From assembly GCA_006937955.1 (NCBI GenBank), contig SSNP01000007.1, positions 2,216,796 through 2,280,795 of the forward strand: a DNA stretch of 64,000 nt, written 5' to 3'. Position 1 is the first letter of the stretch, and each line of letters begins with the position of its first letter. Source of the DNA: Pachypanchax playfairii. Taxonomy: Eukaryota; Chordata; Actinopteri; Cyprinodontiformes; Aplocheilidae. Below, in pieces: positions 37,584-50,206 of the stretch. The notes under the pieces are model-generated. The model worked only from the letters and a program-made list of their open reading frames with translations, ran no database searches and was not told where the DNA came from. A program made the translations under genes and the position numbers.

Positions 37584-40500
37584 TCATGTGATGCTTTTTC
37601 CACTCAAAATGGCTTGATAGAACAAATATGTTTACAGTAAACAACAACAAAACCCCACAATACTCTGTCTTCTAGTCTTAAAACAATATCTAATTATATA
37701 TGAATGAAAATGAAGGATGTGGAGCTCAATCCTGAACAAGAGAAGAAAGTTACAGAATATCAGCTGATGTTTACATCAAGACAGAAAGTCAAAGTGCATT
37801 TCTGTCTGACTCTGTCTCACAACCTGCATTAAGACTTCACCCACCAACTCAAACACATAATTAATTTATTTCAGGCTTCCTGATGTGTTGAGGTTCTGAT
37901 GAATTCAGTCTGATATTAACAGTTTAACAGACAGAATAGTTAAAGGTCAGCATCAGCTGAACTCGTAACCTACTTCTGAGCAGGTTATAAGGTCATTTGT
38001 CACATTTCTTTTCCTCTATGTTAAAACAAAAAATCACTTTGCATCACAGAATTCACAGACAAACATCAAGTAAAGCATCAGCTGCAAATATCCTCACTTT
38101 AATCTGACGTGGGACTGATGTTCTCCTAGATTATCTTCCCACACCATTCACCTATTTAGGAATATTTATTAGTGAAATATTTTATAATCTAGTGTAGTTC
38201 CAGGTGTCACTGTCTTTGACATGGTGTTGGTTCAGTGACTCGAAAAGGTCACTGACATTTTTTTTAAATAAGCTGTGAGAAACTTGAAAGTTTAAGGCTT
38301 TTTGTTGAAGTCTGGGCTTTGAAAAACTGCTGGAAGCCTCACACGAGTACATAGATGTTAGTTGTTATTTTCCCAGTGAACGAGTTTGCACACAGTGGGA
38401 GCATTTGATGAGAAATTGAGCGTCTTTGAGCAAATACATCTTTAGAAACAGTCAGCTGGCCCCGGGCTCTGGCTGGTGAGAGATTTCCATATCAAAGCTA
38501 AGGTGAGAGCAGGAGACTGGAGAAGAAGTGAGGAAGAGGAAAAAGAGGGGACATGAGAGGGATGGGGGGGGGGGGAGTGGGGGTTGATGGAACAGACATC
38601 TACTACAAAAGATCTTTAGCTCTTGTTATTCTGTCGCTCTTTTGTGCAGCACAGTTTAGTCTGCGCGTGTCAATTCTGTCTGTCTCAATCTAAACTGCCG
38701 CGTTAAAAAAACACACAGAAGGAGCGTCGGAAAGTATCAAACACAAACGCGCCTCTGAATCAAACACCCCACAAATATCATCTTCACAACCTTGACCGAC
38801 CGCAGAGCCTCCGTGTGGAACAGAGGAGTTTTTTTTTCCCACTAACATCTGACCTGCTAACTTCTGCCAATATTTGGATTTCTGTTTAATATTGACACTG
38901 AAGCAGTGAGACCATCATTTTTCCCTGTGGAACTATTTCTCTTCTTTAGCCATAAGTATCAGACCTGACCCTGTGGCGACACACTAATTAATGGATGGAG
39001 TTTTCAAAAGTGTGTGTCTTTGTGTATGTGTGTGTGTGTATTTCTGACAAACATTATTCTGCTTTGTAGAGTTTTGTAATCCAGCCATGGACTCAGGCTA
39101 GAGTGCTAAAGTGCTACTAACAAGGCCTGTTTAACATTCTCTCCCCTGCTCAACATACAATTATTCCACTTCGCTGCCATTAACATGTACAGTAGGACTG
39201 GGCTTTTAATTGGCCTGATATGACTAATGCCAGATCAACTTGGATTTGCTAATTAGTTTTTTGCTTTAAAAGTGCCATCAGGACATGAAATATTCATTGA
39301 TGTGAGGTAGAGCGAGGGCTGTGGGTGGTATTAGTGGGATATTAGTGGTATAGGCAGGCTGCTTGACTGTGCAGGGAGAGGAGGTTGATCTTACGTTGGC
39401 CCGTTGCGGTCGGTTATTCATACTTTGGGTGAGGTGTTTTTTTTTAATTTTTTCATCATGATTTTTAGACACCCACACAAGTGCATGAAGAGACATACAA
39501 TTCTCTCACACATCACCTACTTTCTCAGCGTGACAAGGCCACCTTTTCTTCTCCAACCCCCCCCGCCATCCCTCCTCCTCTGCCTTACTCCCCATTTCCA
39601 TTATTTATCTATTATTTTTTCTTCTTACCGATTCCTTTACCTTAACGCCTCCGTGTCATCTTCCATGTGCCTTCAGTTTCCCTTTTTCTCCAGACCTCCT
39701 CCTCCTCCTTTTCCTTTTCCCCTCCCTCTTCTTAATCTTCCACCTCTCCTCCTTCACCACCCCTCCTCTGCTGTAAGTGGGCCAGGTGCCTCCTGTGGCC
39801 TCCCCTACTCCATTTCTCATTTTACCCTTCCTTGACTCCTTTTTTCTCATTTTTACCTTCTCCCTGTTCCCTTTCTCATTTTTATCCTTCCCCTTGACCC
39901 TACAGCTTGTATTTATACATCCTGTTAAGGCATCAGCTAACCATTTAGACACCGCTCTCCTCCCCAAAGACTTGCCTTGCTCATGCAGCCCGTCGTGTCA
40001 AAGTTAGAATAAGTTTTCCATTAAACGAGACGGAGTTTGTCACTAAACCAAGCGTGGTTGTTTTATGAGCCTCTTTGTGTCAGCGCAGTTCCTTTTATGA
40101 ACAAGTGAGAAGACCAAAACGTGAACAGAAGTGAGCAGGATCACATCCCTTTTTCTGTGGCGAGGGGCTAATTTCCCCAACGGCTCTCTGGGTCCTCACT
40201 ATTTGCACATGCACATGCATGCACATCTGTAGACGTGTGTGGTGCATACATCCTCTTGTGCACAAGAAGCCAGGAGTGTGTTTTTCACCTCATCTCTTTC
40301 ACTTTTCCTCTTATCACTCACTGTCATTCTGTCTTTGTCTTACTGTTGTCTGACTGTTCCACGTGCACCTTTTCATTTTACTTTCTCTTTTTCACCTCTT
40401 CACTCCTACCTTCTCTCTAACATGTCCCCTTTCTTTTCATCGTGTGTTTCACAAAGGGTTGTGATAGTTGATTGGGTGGTTTTTGGACAGAAACCTGATA

Positions 40501-42067
40501 CTACCTCATTATGTGGGAATTTGTGACTTCTTCAGAATTAGGGTTACAAGTGGGGCCCTAGGTGTGTGTGACGGGTTGTTGTCTCTATGTGGCCGTATTA
40601 TGGACCAGCAACTTGTCCATTGTGTAACTCCGCCTCTCACCCAATGACTTCTGGAAATAGGCATTCGCCCTCCGTGACCCCACACAGGAAGCAGGTATAG
40701 AAAATAGAATGATGGGCGTCATCGTGAGAGCGTGCACAGTGATCATATTTGGTTCTTATGCTCTCATCGAGTTTCTTTTGCAACTTTTGCGGTTGCTGTG
40801 ACAGAAAAAAGCCGCAACGGTACTAAAAGCCTGCGAGGTACGACAGCTGCTAATGCTAGTCAACAGGTGACAGTCAAATGTCAAAGCACATTGAACTAAA
40901 CACTCCCAGAGAGGACAGACAGATATGGAAAGGTGGTGGTGGTGATGGTGGGGGGGTGGAATGATAGAAAAACAAGTTGAGGATCCAGGTGAAGGTGTGT
41001 CTGATCTCTCTTCGTCAATCACAGTCAACACATTAGCCCAGAGCGATGCAGATGAGCTGTCCATGGAAACGCTCGTCTATACTTTCATGCTGAAAAGTTT
41101 ACTTGAAATGTGTCGCTGCATCAGGTTTTTGTTGTCTGTGGCTTTAGAAGACCTGGATACAGAAATGACCTCATTCTCTGTCAATCACAGAGAAACAAAT
41201 GGAGACAAAGACCTTTAATGATTTTGCGTCTTTACTGATTACAGTTAGAGTTTAGTCAGCAGAATGGCAGCAGACGATTTGTTGTAACCGCTGAACACCT
41301 TCAGTATTAAGCATTGACGAGCACATACACTGATACACTTCATTTTTTAAATTCAATTGTTCCTGAATGTCCAGTTCTCCAGAAAATCTACAAAGAACCT
41401 TCTTCCATCATCTTTTCTTTGCAGCTTCTGTGCCACTTTTTCACCCTGCGCCTCCCTCCTCCCCCCTTCCTTTTTTTTTACCCCTCACTGTCTCTTTTCT
41501 GAGTCCAAAATGCAAGTCTCTCTATATTTAGATGCTCTTCTCCTCTTCCCTTGATTTCACTCCCTTTATCTCACCTCCTTTTTTATTTCTGCTGTTGAAG
41601 GACAGATTTGCAGAAGTGCTCTAAGATTTATCAGTGTTGCATAGTAGCTGCTTTTTGATCAGCCTGATGAGTGACAACACGCCTCAGGCTATTCTACACG
41701 AGTGCGCTTTTATAAACGCTTCTCCATCTATATGTAAATCTCTTGTTATTGTAGATTGTTGGGTTATAAGTGAATCTTGTTTATTGATTTATTGACAAAA
41801 AATTAGGTTTTTCATGTTTCGTATGTGCTGTTGAATGTTCGTGGATTAGATTAGGAGTTAGTGGAGTCTTTCTTCATATTTGCTCAGGGGCGATGCAGGG
41901 CGTGCCTGTTGAACTTGTGAGTACACACTTAAGCTGCAGCTTTTTTTGTGCTCCCCTCTGTGCATGAGTTCATTGTAATCTGCTGCTCAGTGCGGATTTG
42001 AGAAAGAGGCCTCTGTTTGCTGTCTGACAGAGTGACAGTCACACCAAGTTACCTCCACACACACAAA

Positions 42068-42074
<7 letters not shown>

Positions 42075-42101
<27 letters not shown>
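42075..42101. repeat. (CA)n microsatellite
   Basis: About 13 CA units. Confidence 0.94.
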
Positions 42102-42568
42102 GATTCTTCTCTGGACACCCGCCTCGGCACCAGATAGCGACTGGCCACCAGCAGTGAGTCACCATCATTCAGTTGTTCACACACACACTCAGAAACCACA
42201 GAAATTAACAAATAACAATTAGCATTCAGACATTTTTCCCCAAAGGAAATATATTTTGCACAATATTATCTTATTTCTTTATTTATTAACATTTCAAAAA
42301 ATATATTTTATTCTCCCTGTAGCTCTTTGTCTTATTTCTTCCCCATTGTTCGCTTGGTCTCCATGCATGCATGCGTGTGTGTGTGTGTGTGTGTTCTCTC
42401 GTCTCAGACCTTTGGAGCTGGTGACTGTTTTAACAGCTCGGGAACAGGCTGCCTGTGTTCTTTGTGGTACAGTCATGTACAGTCGTGTCTAGCTGAGTCG
42501 TGACAGGTTGCTTTTTTGCTGTGACAGGTTTTGTGATGAGACCTATGAGAGGCTCTGGACATCCACAT

Positions 42569-42569
<1 letters not shown>

Positions 42570-42622
<53 letters not shown>
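42570..42622. repeat. (CA)n microsatellite
   Basis: About 26 CA units. Confidence 0.96.
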
Positions 42623-42627
<5 letters not shown>

Positions 42628-43200
42628 ACGAGTAGCTTGCAGGCAGAGAGAGAAAGATAGACCTTGGTATTGTTACTTTAGCCAGATAAATAAATAAATA
42701 GATAAATAAATAAATAGATTTTTACTCACAAGGCAGAAGCAAAAACATGAAGTCATTAAGAGGTTGCAAGCAGAAGGATGAAATGTAAACTTGTCTTTTT
42801 GATTTTGGTGATATTTATCAGAACAGAAATGGGATTCTACAAGAAAAAAACAAGCCTTGTCTGTGTTCGTGCACATTATTTGTTTCTAAGATTATTGACG
42901 CAAAGCTTTTCTCCTCCTTAACAGAGTCAAGGCTGAATTAGACTTGTATAAACTCTTTGCTTTAGAGGAACTTATTGTCTGTAGTTCTGACACCTACGCT
43001 AAGCATATTCATTTACTGTAAAGAAAAACCATAGAACAAAAATCTAACATGCAGTATGACAAATGCGATAGGTCACAAACATAAAAATCATCATCATCTT
43101 TCTGGTTTTAGTTATAAAATGTCTAAACACTAACATGCACAATGTTTTTTGTGAGAGTTAGTATGTCAGAGGTGTGAGCAAGATGGTAGGAAGCAGCATG

Positions 43201-43227
43201 TCATCATCATCATCATCATCATCATCA
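43201..43227. repeat. (ATC)n microsatellite
   Basis: Nine trinucleotide units. Confidence 0.95.
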
Positions 43228-46200
43228 GGGAAACAGTAATCGTCAAGAAAAGAGAAAATTGGCAGTTTCAATGTAAACATTCATGTGACTCATTAATCTC
43301 CAGATCTGTAAAAAGGTTTTTGCCCTTCACAAACTTTTACTGTTCTTGCTTTATTTTTGACACATGAAGAAGTCGAATCAGGAAAGAATTATCAAGACAA
43401 ATATAACCAGAACAAATAAAAACGTAAGTTTTTATTAATTGAATTATTATTTCTACTATTTAGGTTTTTGTTGAGGTTTTTAGCCGTTGACTTGTTGATG
43501 TTTTTAGGATCATTGACTTTCTCCACAACACAAGTGTGTTTGAGCTTAAAGACCATCTTTAACCCCAGATCATCACACTTCCACCACCATGTTTGACTGG
43601 TCATATAATATTCTTTTCCTGAAAAGCAGAGTTAAATTTACTCCAGATGTAACGAGAAACACCTGCCAAAATATGTCCACTCATCACATATTTTCTCTGG
43701 TCTTAGCAATCTGCTTTTTTTTTTCTCTGAGATTAAAATGTGTTTGTTAATTCTGAAACATTTCAACGTGCCATAAAAACACAAACAGATGAGTGCGTGT
43801 ACCTCAGTGGAGACGTCAGCCCTATAAGATGACGTAACAATAAATACACAGCAGGAACAATGCAACTCCTAATTCTGAACCCCACATTTACCAAACAGTG
43901 TATCATTTGATGTTTCTTTCAGTCCTGGCATGAGTGTGTGCCATTTCATCACAGAGTTAGTGAGGCAGCCATTGGCTGTACTGTTATTTGCTTTATCTGT
44001 TCATCCAGAGCTGTTAGTGCTTCTGTCTGTAATTTACAGTCTTTGCTGGAGATAATTATGAGGTGTAATTCAACTAATCTACATTTTTGAGATTTTTCTT
44101 TTGGCTGGAAATCAAATCGCTGAAATCTGATGATCACACAACAACAAATTGGGTTTTCAGTGCAGGTTAATAATGTGAGTTGTCAATTCTTGTTGTCAAG
44201 ACAGAATTTTAAAACAGTGTTTATGGATAATAATTTGTTTAGAACCTACTGGGTTTGAAGCTGATTTAAGTTTTTGAAGGATGAGACAAAGTTCAGGCTA
44301 CATTAAAGCACAATGTAATGTTAATAATGTTTTTATTACGCTAGAGGAAACTGAACATCTGATCAAAGACCTAAAATCATGGGATGAATTCAAACACTCG
44401 CTGCAGCTCAGGCCATCATCACTCATCACATCTTTAACTCTCCTTAAAGCCTGTTTCCAAAATTCTATTTAAAAATGACCTTTTGAACTTTGAGGATCCT
44501 GCTGGGAAATTGCAGTTACTATTCTTTTTCTTCTCATCAATATTGTTATTATTATTAGTGTGAATATTACTGCTACGAATGAATAAAAACTAGAAATTAA
44601 ATGTTATTTTCTTGGTGTGGACATGAAAGGTTTAACTAATTTAACTATTTCTAATGAAGAAACACTTTCACTTAACAGTTTCACATTTATCCCTCTGCTT
44701 GACAAGCAGACAATTTGAGATTAATTATATGAAATAAAAAAAAAAATGAACCTGTGAGTCATTTCTTGCCCAAAACAAACAAAACAAAATGAAAAAAAAA
44801 ATCACACAAATTTACACCTTTTTCTAATATAAATGTTTGTTCAGTAAGTAGAATAAAGAATCTGATAATGTTCATATAAAATGAACTGCATGTTGCTGCA
44901 ATAGTAAATAGGCTGTTTCATAATTAGGTGTGGAAAATGTACCTCACAGCCATCCTCCATCAAGGCTCTGCGTTGGTTACTACCCATGACCACGCTCTCT
45001 GTTAACAACAACATAAATACTTATATAAAAGCTATCTGCTCCCGTCCTTTCACCTACTTTTACATCCTCTTTCTCTTTTTGTATGCTTTTCTTTTTTTTT
45101 GCCCAACTCCTTTATTTCCACCTCTGTAGCTCATTTCTCCCCAGTTTCTCTCACCTTCCCATTCATTGTTTTACTGCCACCCCCCACCCCCTATTTCATT
45201 TTGGGTTCTCTCATAGTGGTAATGAGATGTTTTATTATTTGCGTTTCACAGCTTTTAATAGAGAGAGAATTTAGGCTAAGCCCCGGGTCGTCAGTCAGGA
45301 GTTACCATGGGAGACACGGCGTGCTTAGGGGGCCTAGAGAGAAAGATAGCCCAGAAACTACATTCACATATACGGTGCATGAGCGCAAAGGAGGAAAACG
45401 CAGTGAAAAGATACAGTTTATCCCTCCTATTAAAAAATCTTTTGCCAAAAAGTGACAGTTTGCAAAGCGACTGCTGGTTACAGATTGCAACTTCATGATG
45501 AAGTTTCCAAAATGTCAACAAACATTTATGAGAAATCAAATTTTCCTTGGGTGAGTTGCAGGATCCCCCCCCCCTCTCTTGTTGTTGGTATTTTGAACAA
45601 GAAAAAAAAAAATGAGTGAAAAGTTTAACAAATGTCCGAGATGCTTCTCAGTTTAGCTTCTGTGACTCAGAAATAGTAAGAAATGTGAAACATATTCAGG
45701 AGGTGTGTAAAAGTAAACTGAGACTAACATGAGACAAAGAAGAGAATCAAAGGAACCAAAATTACAAAGAAAATGAGGATAAACATCATATAAGTTTAGA
45801 CACTTATTCTCATGGATGTTGTGCAGGTTCTGGAAATGTTCTAAGTTCCAGTTCAGCGTGATTCAAACTGAAAATGTACACATTTTATCGCTCAGACAGT
45901 CGTGAGGTACGAACTTCAGATACCAGAGGAAATCGAGGTGAAGCTAAATCCTTGTCATTAGCGTCCAGGCTGAACAACATCAACACCGGTGCCTCTTTCC
46001 GGTCACTCTGGGATGATCCCTGTCCATCCTTACTATTGCTGGATTTCCATAAGATCTCTATAGGTTTAACACCTGTGTGGCTCAAGGAGAGAAGACACAG
46101 TGTTACAGAATCGACATGTGGGTGTCATAATCCAGACGGGCCTGTTTACGGATTCAGCAGTTCTACTGAACGTGCAGAAGAGGTCACAGTGTGGACATCT

Positions 46201-48803
46201 TCATGTGTAAACAAAGTGGGTCAGGTACTGATTCTGGGTAGCGGGTGTTGGGTGAGACCCTAGGAGGGCAAAGCAGGGGATGAAGGGGAATAGAGCTAAG
46301 TCTCTCTAAGCCTCTTGGATCCTCTTTGGTCCCTCTCCACATGACATGGCTATCCTTCTTTGAGTCAATCTCTTCTTCCACCTTGGCTCTTTGGACGCTG
46401 GCCAGAGAAACAGACAGAGGACAGAGAAAAGGGAGAGTGTCAAGGTAAAATAGCAAAATGTGGTGTGATTAGAGCGGTGGGGGGGGCAGATGGAGGATGT
46501 GTGATGATGAAAGAAAAAAAAATGACAACACACAAAAAAACACCAAAAAAGTACAAGGAGGGGACATAAAAAGTCAGATGCACACATGAACAATAGTTTA
46601 TTTTGAGCCGAAAAGAAAAATGACAAAGAATCTAAAAACAAGGCATTTACATCTAAAAGCTTGTTTTTGTGTGTGTTGTTTTGCTCTAATTGCAGCTTGC
46701 ATGCCTGCCTGTGTCTGTCATGTGCATGCGTGAGTGTGTGTTATTTTTGTCCATGCCTGCCTTGTTGATGGACTGCCACCCTGGCTTGTCCCGGAAGGCT
46801 GCCAGCTCCGTCGGATTGGGGATTAACCCCGGGATAATGGCCTTGATGCCCAGTTGAGTGGAAGCAAAGCTGTTTAAAAAATATTGGCTGCCTGAGTCAC
46901 TCTCTCTTCTTCCTGTCTCCCCTTATTTCACTCTTCTGGTCATATACATACATATTTATGTATATTTTTCACTCTTCTTTATCACTGTTTCCTCTCTTTC
47001 TGACTCTTCACCTTTCTTTTTCTGTGTCTTCAGAACAGCCATTCATGAGCCTCCGATGTGATAGTCTGTGTTTTTCATCACTTATTTAACTGTAGATAGA
47101 ACGTCATTCTATTAAACCTTGAAATCTAATAGAACTGAAGTAGAGTGAAAGGTTACTTCTATAAAATGTAAATCGTGACACGTTGCTGCTAAACTTTTGT
47201 AGCTGCAGCATGAAGTTGTGGTTCCAGCTCTTGAAACCTGAATTCACTTTACATTCATTCACCTTTTCAAACCAGATTTGTTTTATCGTCCTTTTCTGAG
47301 ATGATTACAAAGTTATAGGAAGGGCTAAAAACAGTGTGGATTCTCTTTTAATCCAGTATACATTTTATATAATTGATAAGTTCATTCATATGTAAAGATT
47401 TGGTTCTATTTTATGAGATATTTGTAAATGAACTCATGAGCCTGTTATTTAATCTTTCTTCTTAAGAAATATCTCTTCAGATGTCTTGTTGTTTTGTTCT
47501 TTTTGTTTTTTGAGAACATTTATAATAGATCCTTTGGTTCTTGACAGAAGAACAAGAGAATGAAATGTAAACATTAATGTAAAATGAGTTTTAAAAGGAA
47601 ATAATAGTAATGGTAAATCACAGCGTAGATGACGCTTCAGTTTGACATGTACGTTAGACGTGTAGTTTTGATGCTTTTTTGTAACTTTAAATCTACTTTT
47701 ATTTTCTTATTTCAGTAAATATTTGGATTAAAATATCCCCTTTCAAAGTAAGAGTCATCTGCTCCTAAAAGAAAATGTAACCTTTACTTTGAAACACACT
47801 TCAAAATGGCTCAAATTTCCCTTTAGGAGAGTTTTATTTGCTTTGTGTTTTATAATTACCCAACGTGAAGCTGCTTTAATGTTATAATATTAGATAGTAA
47901 AATCTGAGGATGAGATCTCTATCAGACAAAATGTTTTGGCTCTGCCTTTAATCCAGAAGGACCTTGTGCTCCGTCTCCCCTTGGTCCTTCTCGGTCAAGG
48001 ATGTGGAGAAGTGGCTCGGAGGGACAGGCTGCATTAAGAGAAACACAAGAAGGATGAAGCCCCATCCTCTCGCTCCATCACACGTCTCATCTCTTTAGCT
48101 GTCTGACTCGGGCCTAAAGTGACTTTGCTGTGATGTGACCAGGACAAACAGTGTGTGATGCCATGACGGCTTTGTTGAGTGTGTGAACGTGGATGTTTTT
48201 GTAGCTTTAGCTTGTGTGTGTTTGGGGGGAACAGGGCCCTGGATTGTGTGTGTATTCGAATAAAAGGAGGGGTTAAGCAGGACAGTCACTTTTGATTTGG
48301 TCTCTGAGGGGTGACGGGGTTTAGTTTTACAGAATCAATCGTCTCTGACCACGAATAAGCACTCAAACACTGTCAGATCGTCGCCTGACGTCTTCTTCCG
48401 TACCTTTCTCTTTCTTTCTTTTTAGCACTAAGATTTCATAGCAGAATGAAAAGCTTTTTTGTGCCGTGTGACATGCTGAAAGCAGGCTTTAGTTTCTGTA
48501 GCCTTGGTGAGACTGCTAATGCTTTAGACACAAATGTCTCTGCCTCTCTCTCTCCCTCCATAGCTGATTTTTTGACAAGTTCATTTTACCTTACTGTTCC
48601 ATCTTGTGTCAAGTGTATATTTTTTGGGGGGGGGGTATACTTTAAATCAAGGCTGCACTCATATGGTGAATAGATGTAGGTTGTGTTGAAACTCAAATGG
48701 AAAAGGTCTTAAAAAATAAAACAACAGGAAGGATGTTTTTCTGTCCTATAAACTGGGTTGCATATGATTGGTTCATTGTGTATGATGGGGCCGGCGGGGG
48801 GGG

Positions 48804-48804
48804 N
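48804..48804. other. Ambiguous base in a poly-G run
   Basis: A single N inside a G-rich run at about 48795-48809. Run length here is unreliable. Confidence 0.95.
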
Positions 48805-49101
48805 GGGGGCAGAGGGAATTGGATATACTGAAATTAAACAAGCCAATTAGGAAAGCAAATAGTTTAGAGGTCAAAGCGCACTCCATCAAAGCTCTTCTTC
48901 TCAACCTGACTACTAATTTTGAACGTCTGCCAGACTGTTGAAGCAATAAATCTGATCCCAAGCTGTCGTTTTACCCTGATAATCATTTGTTACATTTTTG
49001 TTAAACAAATGTACAGTTACATCTGAATTTTTTGGTTATTCATGAGGAACATGGTTTTCTGTCAGTATTTAATCAAACACAGTAACTTCTATGATATAAT
49101 C

Positions 49102-49297
49102 CCAGTTCCCAAAAAGTTAGAGTGCTGTGAAAGATGTGAGGAAAATCAGAATGTAGCTCAAAATGTGCTAATGTTTTCTACAATATCTCCATTTCATTTG
49201 TTTAGATTCTTTTGGGTATAAAATCTGGTTCCATGAGATTTAGAAATAATGATATTCTTTTTTTTTTATATACATTTCACAACTTTTTGGGAATTGG
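49102..49297. mobile_element. Short MITE with TIRs, about 196 bp
   Basis: The left end CCAGTTCCCAAAAAGTT (49102) is matched by AACTTTTTGGGAATTGG (49281-49297), whose reverse complement is CCAATTCCCAAAAAGTT. The body is AT-rich with no ORF. The ends resemble those of the fish repeat family at 18980-19745, so this may be a short deletion derivative. Confidence 0.65.
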
Positions 49298-49724
49298 TGT
49301 TCTGAAATTTAAGATTTAGCATTTTTATTTTGGTTCTTACTTTCCCATCATTTAAGTTTGAACAAACTTGATTCATGATCAGTTTATTGCTGATTTTTCT
49401 TTGGATAATTTTTAAATTGTGACCTCAAAATAAGAGGGTAAAAGTGAAGCCTGGTAAGATTTTAGCAGTTTGCATTCATCGTCCCTTGAAGAGGTCCGCG
49501 TGTTGCAGAGATCTAAGAAAGCAGCCTTAAAGCTGTCAGGAGATGAAGAGGACGAAGGTGAAACAGGTGAACAGGAAGTTAAAAGATCACGCGAGGATTC
49601 ATGAGAAGAGGGACAAAAAGTTTGACTGTGCACTTAATCCATCTGCACATTCAACCCTGAAGTCAACCATCACAAACTTCAGAAGGAAATCTACATCAAA
49701 ATAAACAACACATATACGTGTTAA

Positions 49725-50202
49725 AGCAGAACTAAGTAAGTTTTGCTCTCGCTCTCCCCCTACTGGTCCCCTGTGAAAGCTCACTGTCGTAACGTTCCCC
49801 CGCCGCAGACCCCCCCTCACCCCCCACCCCCTCCACCCCGCCGCCGCCCCCCCAACAACAACGCGCAGAGAACGCTTTTGCAAGAAGAAAGAAAAACAAA
49901 ACCAAGAAAATGTCTCGACAGGTGAGTATTATTGTCATCTTTGCGCTCCTAAGGGTGGCGTTGCTAACAACGGCAAGGGCTTCATGCTTGTATTTATGTA
50001 CGTGAGTGTGAGTGCCGTAAAGCAGGTTTGTTCTCGCGAGATTAGTCGGGTCCGATCCACTGAAAGTTGCAAGTGCTGTTTTCAGGACACAGACCCCGAA
50101 GGGAGGGGAGGGACCCACGAATCACCCCGCTAAGTCCTTGTTTATCCCCACAGGGACTCTAGAAAACATTTATTGAGGTGAAAAAACTTACTTAGTTCTG
50201 CT
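49725..50202. mobile_element. TTAA-flanked MITE with 20-bp TIRs, 478 bp
   Basis: The element is bounded by TTAA on both sides (49721-49724 and 50203-50206). Inverted ends are AGCAGAACTAAGTAAGTTTT at left and AAACTTACTTAGTTCTGCT at right. The TTAA duplication fits Kolobok or piggyBac superfamilies. The interior is unusually GC- and CpG-rich for this region. It contains AAAATGTCTCGACAG|GTGAGT near 49909-49926, which looks like a start codon next to a splice donor. Confidence 0.8.
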
Positions 50203-50206
50203 TTAA

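Larger units (their letters stand above)
37584..48803. other. Long non-coding stretch with microsatellites and CNE-like blocks
   Basis: No gene recognised across about 11 kb. It holds a poly-G run near 38565-38577 and a pyrimidine-rich tract at about 39540-39900. CA arrays lie at 42075-42101 and 42570-42622, and an ATC array at 43201-43227. CNE-like blocks lie at about 39060-39290 and 46780-46870. ORFs such as 45874-46263 (129 codons) carry no known domain. Confidence 0.55.

Noticed and set aside
39404..39835. 143-codon Pro/Phe/Leu-rich frame
   Set aside because: It is an open frame caused by a pyrimidine-rich tract, which lacks stop codons by composition.
45874..46263. 129-codon + frame
   Set aside because: No domain, no splice context and no known protein; likely chance.
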